This document shows positions 56,901-64,000 of a stretch of DNA of 64,000 nt, in pieces. The notes beneath the pieces were generated by a model. That model saw nothing but the letters and a program-made list of their open reading frames with translations. It searched no databases and was not told the DNA's origin. Position 1 is the first letter of the stretch. Each line of letters starts with the position of its first letter. Position numbers and translations under genes: made by a program. The stretch comes from Strongylocentrotus droebachiensis. Taxonomy: Eukaryota > Echinodermata > Echinoidea > Camarodonta > Strongylocentrotidae. The stretch lies in contig JAVYIG010000707.1 of assembly GCA_035222895.1 (NCBI GenBank), positions 1 through 64,000 of the forward strand, in the 5' to 3' direction.

Positions 56901-59900
56901 ATGTTATTTATAATACTTTGTAAGACATATTTGTAAGCCATTCAACTATTTCCACTAACATTTTTTTTAAATGTTAACACTTAGGAATGGTAGTAGAAAT
57001 GTTGCCTTTAAGAATTCCACCATCCAATGCTATAGAATAAAGCTGTTACATTCCACTTTTATGAAGCATCTATTGCTCACCTTTTTCAAGAGATACCAAA
57101 CACCAAATATTGCACCCACACCGAGACAGATCAAATCTTTGTTGTCAAACTCGTAGTTCATCAATTCTGAAAAGAGGGAAGACAAATAACAAAGTAATAT
57201 GATTAAATTCAATTCAATTTATTACCACTTTAAAAACAATTTACAAATCAATAACAAATACATATGAATAATAGTGGCGGGATCATGAAAAGTACTAATT
57301 GGCTTATTAAAAAAGACCCTCTGACCAATTCTAGGCAAGCAAAATTCCTTTAGATACACATTGGTTGAATTCACATAAAAGGTGAACATTTATAGGAAGT
57401 GGTGGTTATGTAATGTAGTACCAGTTTCTTTTTGCTTTATGATTAGAATTTTTTTTTTTTTTTTTAATCCACGCAAAAACAATATCTTGGAATGTATTAC
57501 TTTGATTTTTATGTCTCAAATTACACATATATAAAACAGCAAAACTTGCACAGTGCACCTTTCGTCTATATATATTGCAGTTAGAATGTTTCTTCTTGAC
57601 ATTCAAAACAATTCCACATTACAGTCTTCCTCAAGACATGACGATGAAAACAAAATTTAGAAGAAAATGTAGCACAACCAAGTTTTCATGATTAACCTTG
57701 AGCTCATGAAACCTTGGTTGTTCTAAATTTTCTTCTAAATTTCAAGGCAGTGTTGAAGGTCTGAGTTTCTTTTAAAGGGAGTGTAGCTTGGCAAATACTG
57801 GTTAACGCCATCTACGTCTCTTTTTGGAGAACTGCACATAAACGAACAGTAGTCAGTGACTTAATCTCTACATAGTCAGCGTTCGAGTAACAGACCGAAG
57901 TTCTCCTCACGCTTCGGTTTAGCGTATGTTGCAAGCACGTGATTGCTGCGGTCGTGCCGGCCGTAGTCGTTTTTATTACCCGATTGGCCCCCGAGTCAGG
58001 CCATTGTAAAGACACGCAGTCTCGTCAGGCTACACTACCTTTAAAAAAACATGAAAATTCTCACCTTCTTGCTTATCGCCCTTTCCTCTGGTGAATAGAA
58101 GATGATACGGGTCATTGCGCATGGAGTCTGGTACCACCTTCCTTACTACAGGACTGGAGGGGGAGGGGGGTGAAAATGGTAGAGCGTTAAAGCGTTAAAT
58201 GTACTTGACAACGTAAAAGGCTTGCCTGAGACTTGCCTTGCAACAAATAATGTATGCAGAATGGATTCCAAGTATTGTAGTTCATTCATTCATAACAGGT
58301 TAATGGAATTACTCATCACTAGGTCCTCAGGAAGAGAAACATTCAAGAATTTGTATATATGTTAGTTAAGGCTGTGCACAACAGTGTAATGAGGTTCCAA
58401 AGTACTCTCCCAGGCTTACAAGCGAATACTCGAATATTCGGACACCATGTTTTTTATAATTTTTTTGAATTTTGTTTTGAATTTTTTGCCACCACCATAC
58501 CACTGGTGCAGTATCCCAGTATCGCCGAAAATGAATGCAATTTTACTTGGAGTTGCGGTTGAAGGCCCCGATTTAATAATAATAATAACAGTAAACAATG
58601 CTGTTTTAAAAACTTAAGATGGCAGAATAATCCATTGTCCTCCGAGTCCAAACAGAAATCCGGACATTTGGTCCCAGTTTCTGAGTGGTGAGTTTGACAG
58701 TGCTTGAGTTGGGAAACATTTTTACAGACGGTACCATGCCAGCGGCCGCCGCTCTCCCTGACACGGGTAAGCGTCGGCCTGGACAATTTTTTTTTTTTTT
58801 GCGGCCGAATATTCGGGTACGAGAAATCGTACCCGAGTAGTTGTCAACCGTGCGGGTACTTGACCATTCTACTACCCGTCGCAGCCTTAATGTTAGTAAA
58901 CAGGGGGGTGTTTCACAAATATCCTAAGTTGAACTTATCTCTAAGTTGGACTTTAACAAATTATGGAAAGCTGTTAGCATCTATGAAAATATTTTGTAAA
59001 AGATATTTTAAAAAGGCAAAAAAATGTTGATTCAAATCATTCTTATTTTCTATGTTCAAGGAGATTTCATGTTCTTGGTGTGGAATTTATGAAAAGTCTA
59101 AAATACTTGAATTTTGAAGGCTACAACTACATGTAGCTCTCTATAAGTTTTAAGTGCAACTTAGAGTTCAGTTCGACTTAGGATCTCTGTGAAACACCCC
59201 CCCTGGTCTTATGTCAGGGAAAGTGTTTGGTCGCCCACTCACCTGATGATGTGCGCTATAGCAAGCACTCCCAAGAAAAAGAAATAAACAGTCAGAAGAA
59301 GGTTGATGTATTCCTTTGAAAAGATCTGTCAAACCAAAACAAATAAAACAAGCATATGGTTTAGAGAAAGGACAGAATGTATAAAACATGGTTACATGAA
59401 TCAGCTTAAATATCGAGAAGTAGTTAACCTTATAGATAAATTTGAAGTCAATCAAACAGTTTTACTGAAAACCTACATCATTCCTGAAATTCTTAATTGC
59501 TTAGTACGTTTTGAAAAATTAATCAATTTCTGAAAGTATATTGAAATTTATAAGCAATATATGCTGGTAGCATGAGCTCATACGTTTTGAAAAATAAACT
59601 AATTTCTAAATTACAGCAACGGTTAGGTAATCAAAAATTAAGATTACAGAGAAAATAAAACATAAGGCATATTTCGAGCTACTTTTTAATTTTATTACCA
59701 GTATGCTGGTATCGTTTGGGTTTTTTATGTGATAAATCTGCATCATGTTAATCGTATAACGTTTGAACAAAAAAAGTATGATGGTTTAATTGGTTTTATT
59801 CATATTATAATGAGACAAGGGAGAGGAAATAATTTTGATGTGATTTGAAACTTGCGCATTTCAAACTAAATCAAAATTCACCACATTGCATGTCCAATTT

Positions 59901-62488
59901 AATACATGAAGAACACTACGTACCGGTAGATGTAGAAATTACATACAAGTAAGCAATGATCATAACTCATAAGTTATCTCAAGCGCGTCATTGCCAATAA
60001 TCCATACATTAAAAAACCAGTCTCTTGAACCACAGTGTAAATAAAATCACCCAGTGTTCATGATCAATTGCCCACAATTCGTGGTTTTGGCAATAATAAA
60101 TATATATTCATTCAAAGCCCTAAAGATTATATACCAGATGCATTCATTTTATTTAAAAACAAAAGAGAGACAATATTGACACACACAATGTCTATAGATT
60201 TGTTGCACTACTACATTATGTTGTTTAAAAGTACATTGAATATTTGAGGCATTAAAACCCTCAAATTGGCCACATGTTGAAATGGTCAAAATCAATGCCT
60301 TTCCAGACATACATGTAGATCTACAACCGGCAATTTTTCAATAATTCAACACATCCGGTTCATGTAGTTTCTCACTACGATATGCAGTCTTTTGTATAGT
60401 ACTAAGTACTAATAGAAAAATACATGTAATGTAAATGTTTCCAATTTAAAGAAAAGGTGATTGATTGATTGATTGCCAGCCCCCCCCCCCTCCCCCCTCC
60501 TAAAGAAAAAACAAATCATATTTTTAATAATACTATTAAAATCCTATCGTACATGGTTCAAGAGACTGTACAGTGCACACACGCTTTAATGGTAACCTGT
60601 ATACAATGACCCCCTGTCTATATACCGAATTTCTTGCTTGACCTGAACAGTAAGTTTCATTGAAACACTTATTAAAAGAGCCTGTACATGAACACCACCT
60701 GACTATAAAGACAACTTTTCTTGTCTCACTCGAGCGGTCTTTATACACAAGTTTCACTGTACCTGGAACACGATGTAGATGCCAAAGAGAGTGGCGCTGG
60801 CGATGATGGGGAACATGGCCGCGTCCTTGTCTGACATAATCTCTGGGGTGTCTCCATTCTCCTGTGAAACAAGAAATATAAAAACCAGAAATCTTCAGAA
60901 ATGTTGCAAGTAGTCATGGTGGTTCAGATTCACAAAAGCTTTTAGTTTTAGCTGCAGACAGTAGGCAGTGCTAGCACCAGCCATCCAGGGGAACTTTTTA
61001 CTTGCACCGCTACACTTTTTAGTTATTGAAGAGACCTAGGTTGCGTTTATCTAGCAAATTTTTGGCTAGAATCAGGTTTCTCAAACGTCTTTCAGGCAAA
61101 TTTAGAAGTAGATAAACGCAAAGCCTTTTTCAAACGTCTTTAGATATGGGCATATCAAAAGACGCAAAAAGGTGCGTTTTGTATGTGACATACAGCCAGA
61201 ATCACGTTTCTGAGAGATCGATAAACGCAAAGCTGTTTTGTACCTCACATACAAATAGGACCACACAGGTGTTGTGTACAAGCATGTGTGTGAATTTGAC
61301 CTCCGAGAAACTGTCTGTTCCCGGGTCAAAACAGCTGGGCAGACACAAGGCCTTTATTTTTAATCGTGAAGAGTAGATAAACGCGACATCCCGCAAATCA
61401 CGATCGTATAGTGGGGTATGATAGTGGGGTTCGATAGTGGGGTACGATATGTACATATCTAGTGGCAAGCCTAGATAAACGCGCTCCTAGACCCACCTAC
61501 ATGTATTACTACTCCCAGAATAAGGATCGTCTGCATAAACAAGGATCGTCTTCATAAAACACGGACAGAGGCGTCCGCAAAAATAAGGATCATCCACATT
61601 TTCACTGAGGATTCTGATTTCTGATCCGCGCGTTGGCGATGCCCAAAAAACAGATTCCGCAATGATTTTCTTGATGCATTTCACATTGACTTTATACAGA
61701 GACTTTCATGATATGAGTGATAAATCCGCGGGAAGACAGATGACCCATAGAAGTAGACAGTGAACTGGAGGTATTTTATTAAGCGGAATCTGTTTTTCGC
61801 ATTGCCAGCGTGCGGATCATGATCAGGTACCCGAAACCCCCAGAGCGCTGAAGAAGAAAAATGATATTTGGAAGGTTTCGCAGTCTATCCTGCACACGGC
61901 TCAAAAGCACTGCACAGAGTACAAACAAACTCTATTTAGAGGCCGGTACTCAACTGGAACAAGAAACATTGTGAAATAACATGAATAAATTGACACAATC
62001 AATTAAAAAAAAGGAAATTTTGCAATTTGTAAAATCAAAAAATTGAAAATGTCCATCCAAAAAATCACAAAACTTCATGTCGTGAAAGTTTCTAAATTTA
62101 CAGTAGATAAGGTGGCGTTAGTACATGGTAAAGAGTGTAAATTCGTGAACTTACGTGTACAAGACACAAAAGAACAAATGAATTGAATGTTATTGACTGT
62201 TGCTGCCAACAGCTGGTGCCGTATTGCGTGTAACGTAAACTGATCACACTCACTTATTCATTGCATTGTCATTGACTTCGACATGATTCTTACCCGCTGT
62301 TCTTTCTGGAATCTGACCGACCGAAATGCGCCGAAAAATATCGGAATTATCGCCATGATGACCAGGCTGCCATAGGCCAGCGCCATACCCTCTGCAGTTG
62401 CTGGAATTCTAGCCGTAACATTGCCAGTTGTTTCGTTTAAAGTTGCGTTTATAGTCGCCGAAACTGTTTCTGCTACTTCTTCCGCCAT
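53968..62488 (-). CDS. HM13: Signal peptide peptidase (minor histocompatibility antigen 13)
   Basis: Nine exons, 5' to 3': 62294-62488, 60763-60861, 59243-59325, 58065-58141, 57081-57166, 56131-56314, 55536-55656, 54704-54892, 53968-54055. They total 1122 nt and 373 residues (human 377); all GT-AG and phase-consistent. This ER membrane aspartyl protease of the presenilin type cuts leftover signal peptides within the bilayer. The lumenal N-terminus has NAT/NET/NVT glycosylation sites, then GMALAYGSLVIMAIIPIFFG (TM1). Catalytic motifs are complete: GLFIYDIFWVF (YD, exon 6), AMLGLGDIVIPG (GLGD, exon 7) and QPALLYLVPACIG (PAL, exon 8). The protein ends KKVK, fitting the KKxx-type ER retrieval signal (human KKEK). 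Exon 4's acceptor was placed at GTAGTAAG| to keep frame; the nearby TGTAG would break it. Transposons crowd several donors. Very secure. Confidence 0.97.
54308..54682 (+). repeat. Dispersed repeat R3, copy 3
   Basis: Same text as 24240-24480 and 25365-25745 (GGAATCGATCAGAAAAGGTT; ACAGAAAGACGTATATGGGA; CACCTCTTCCCAGAGCTCAA). It ends about 20 bases from the donor of HM13 exon 8 (intron starts at 54703). Confidence 0.82.
55055..55512 (+). repeat. CAT/CCT-rich low-complexity tract in HM13 intron 7
   Basis: ATC, CCT, CTCC and poly-C repeats; long apparent open frames here are only the repeat read through. Two copies of a CTATATGCACTCTAC-like unit (about 55052 and 55365) show internal duplication. 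Confidence 0.85.
56399..56616 (+). mobile_element. tRNA-derived SINE, family 2, copy 2
   Basis: Head ATGGAGGCGCAATAGCTCAG with box A TAGCTCAGTTGGTAGAGC and box B TGGGTTCGTAACC; body TAGTGCCCTTTGGTAAGGC and CAGTCAGGTAAAATAACC, tail of CTA units. In HM13 intron 5. Read as an old tRNA head it still folds partly, but its acceptor and T arms are degraded, so it is not a working tRNA. Confidence 0.82.
57203..57300 (-). mobile_element. Probable retroelement 3' tail in HM13 intron 4
   Basis: On the minus strand it ends AATAAATTGAATTGAATTTA, similar to tails at 42770-42802 and 63650-63700. Confidence 0.4.
57776..58040. mobile_element. piggyBac-type MITE, AGGGGGYGTAGC ends, copy 3
   Basis: TTAA-AGGGAGTGTAGCTTGGC at left and CAGGCTACACTACCT-TTAA at right. 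In HM13 intron 4, its flank ending 20 bases from the exon 4 donor. Confidence 0.92.
58901..59204. mobile_element. MITE with GGGGGTGTTTCACAAAGATC ends, copy 2
   Basis: GGGGTGTTTCACAAATATCC ... GGATCTCTGTGAAACACCCC; GAACTTATCTCTAAGTTGGA is shared in inverted form with 24771-25062. In HM13 intron 3, about 40 bases from the exon 3 donor. Confidence 0.85.
60571..60759. mobile_element. pogo/Tigger-like MITE abutting the HM13 exon 2 donor
   Basis: TA-CAGTGCACACACGC at left and AGTTTCACTG-TA at right, with GTAAGTTTCATTGAAACACT and GAGCCTGTACATGAACACCA inside. The right TA (60760-60761) is bases 2-3 of HM13 intron 2, so the element starts at intron base 4. Confidence 0.78.
61034..61490. mobile_element. 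MITE with repeated GATAAACGC motif
   Basis: Left CCTAGGTTGCGTTTATCTAG and right CCTAGATAAACGCGCTCCTA are inverted. GATAAACGC recurs at about 61112, 61211, 61375 and 61473, and inverted near 61042. No coding. In HM13 intron 1. Confidence 0.7.
61614..61829. mobile_element. MITE with about 46-bp inverted arms
   Basis: TCTGATCCGCGCGTTGGCGA ... AACAGATTCCGC is mirrored by GCGGAATCTGTTTTTCGCAT ... GTGCGGATCATGATCAGG. Preceded (61510-61600) by three imperfect AAGGATCGTC direct repeats. In HM13 intron 1. Confidence 0.75.
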
Positions 62489-62779
62489 GATTGGAAATGA
62501 ATGAAGACGTGTTGATTTAGAGGAATGTACTTCTACTTAGCGCAGATGGCGCTATACCACTTATCGCGGAGCTAGTGACAGATCTCAATAATAAGACAAA
62601 ACATGCAAAGAAGATACTAGGATGAATGTCTACTTCATCTTTCAAGTAAACAGTTAACAACTACATTATTCATACCCTTACCAAGTTTTGTAATTTTTGT
62701 CAGTATATGCATTTCTATATATATGTTTCTTGATGGTTATTACATAACTCCAGCACAAAGATTCTTCTCCCACCCAAAT

Positions 62780-62996
62780 AAGGAATTAATAGAGGACATT
62801 CTAGAAAAATGTACCAAAGACGTTCCAGAACACAATTGGCTGACCACTTTTACTCTAACAGAGTGGTCCAACCTTGGAATAATCTACCAGAAAAAGTAGT
62901 GTCTGCACCTACAGTGGCGACTTTTAAGAGTCAATTGAGAGCCCTCCCCTTCGGAAAAGAGGGCTATCTACCAAGTATATCAAGTAACTAAGAATC
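62780..62996 (+). mobile_element. LINE C-terminal fragment
   Basis: MYQRRSRTQLADHFYSNRVV followed by QPWNNLPEKVVSAPTVATFK is the typical end of a CR1/Jockey-type ORF2 ('F..R....WN.LP..VV.A.....FK'). A TA microsatellite (63117-63136) follows. Dead fragment. Confidence 0.75.
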
Positions 62997-63639
62997 TAAG
63001 TATTGAGAATGTCACGTATCAAAGTTTAAACCAGTCCATCTTTGATTCTTGAATTACTAAAAACACAAAGTAACATCAATTTACAAGAGGTATGAATAAC
63101 TTAGTTATTAACTAACTCATATATATATATATATATTAAAGACCTAATAGGGCCTGGAATTTCATCATGCGAGCTCTGATCTTAAAATAGCACCAAAATA
63201 ATCTTAAAACACTATTGAATAAGACATAATTAGGAATAGCATAATAAGGCTCCGCTGCTCCATTAGAAAACAAGTTGTTTTGTATAATTAGTTGTCATCA
63301 TTTGTTCCGGGATTTGAAGTCTTATCCTTCTTCTTCTTCTTCTTTTTTTTGCTAACATTTTGTTCTAAAAAGAGGGCCGCTATAAAGAAAATGAACGGGG
63401 GAGGGGAGACTCGATAGAAAATAAAGAAAGATAAAGAGAGGGAACGGTGGAAATGCGGACAGGGGTGTAACGAGATCTTTGAGAAAATAACTGTCCAACA
63501 AGAATGGAAAAAATATACACCGGGCTTTGCAGACACTATCATCATCTTGGGAAACTGACATTAAAGTCACTGTTTGCCATTGCCTATGAAATTCTATTAC
63601 CTAGTATTTATGATAGTTTATGATACTTGGATGAGCTTT

Positions 63640-64000
63640 AATTGAACCAAATATCAATTCAATTTCAATTTCATTTTCAATTTCAATTTATTCATGTTTC
63701 CAACAAAACATTACAAATCAATTATAAGCATTTAAAACAAATGTAAGAAATACATGTTGGAAACAGAGGGGTCCACTAAAAAGCAATGCTTGTACAAGTG
63801 TGAACAACTCAAATAATTCTTAGGAATAATGAGTATCACTTTCAAGAGAAACAAAATATCATAACGGCTTTAGGCTCTAGGGAGAAAGCATGTAAAATTC
63901 TAAAAGTCTTTTCAATACAAAATCGCAAAGACTTTCTAGAAATCTGACTCAAGGGTAAATTAAATACTCTATTGTACATCGCGTAGATGTGCAGATCGGT
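63640..64000 (-). mobile_element. 3' part of a non-LTR retroelement reaching the window edge
   Basis: Minus strand ends ATGAATAAATTGAAATTGAA repeats (63657-63691) after CATGTTGGAAACAGAGGGGT-region text on the other strand. The same AATAAA/TTGAA tail design is seen at 42770. Coding part not visible. Confidence 0.45.

Overview
The window looks like the genome of a marine invertebrate deuterostome, most likely an echinoderm and possibly a sea urchin. The evidence is long AT-rich introns, very many short transposon families, poly-C/poly-G and CT tracts, an SRCR/WSC-type secreted protein gene, and orthologues of three conserved animal genes with intron-exon structures I could read. The species call is an inference. 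All coordinates were read by eye from the sequence; splice sites were checked for GT/AG and phase but not computed.

Layout. 0-5 kb (minus strand): parts of a secreted or membrane receptor-like gene with a signal-peptide exon, an SRCR exon and a WSC exon, running off the left edge. 5-10 kb: transposon-rich spacer with an AT-rich inverted-repeat element and a 5'-truncated LINE. 10.4-20.9 kb (plus): a complete ten-exon PPIE gene (RRM plus cyclophilin, 313 residues), followed by a 3' region full of MITEs. 21-31 kb: noncoding, with several MITE families. 31.2-38.6 kb (minus): the six coding exons of HMBOX1 (431 residues), with an upstream 5'UTR intron that probably extends to a CpG-rich region near 44 kb and contains a 2.75-kb hAT-like element. 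46.35-48.16 kb (plus): a single-exon 601-codon gene for an unrecognised, probably disordered nuclear protein with SUMO-type motifs. 54.0-62.5 kb (minus): all nine coding exons of signal peptide peptidase HM13 (373 residues). 62.8-64 kb: LINE fragments.

The host genes are not an operon and show no shared pathway: PPIE is a spliceosome-associated prolyl isomerase, HMBOX1 a telomere/chromatin homeodomain protein, and HM13 an ER intramembrane aspartyl protease. What ties the window together is its mobile DNA. I could define several non-autonomous DNA-transposon families with their target-site duplications: TTAA families, a 5-bp-duplication family with CAG-type ends, a hAT with a perfect 8-bp duplication, and pogo-like TA elements. 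There are also two tRNA-derived SINE families and LINE tails. In HMBOX1 and HM13 these elements repeatedly stop within a few to about 20 bases of 5' splice sites. In one HM13 intron the transposon begins at intron base 4, so the donor sequence includes its target-site duplication. No virus-like element, CRISPR array or bacterial-type system was seen.
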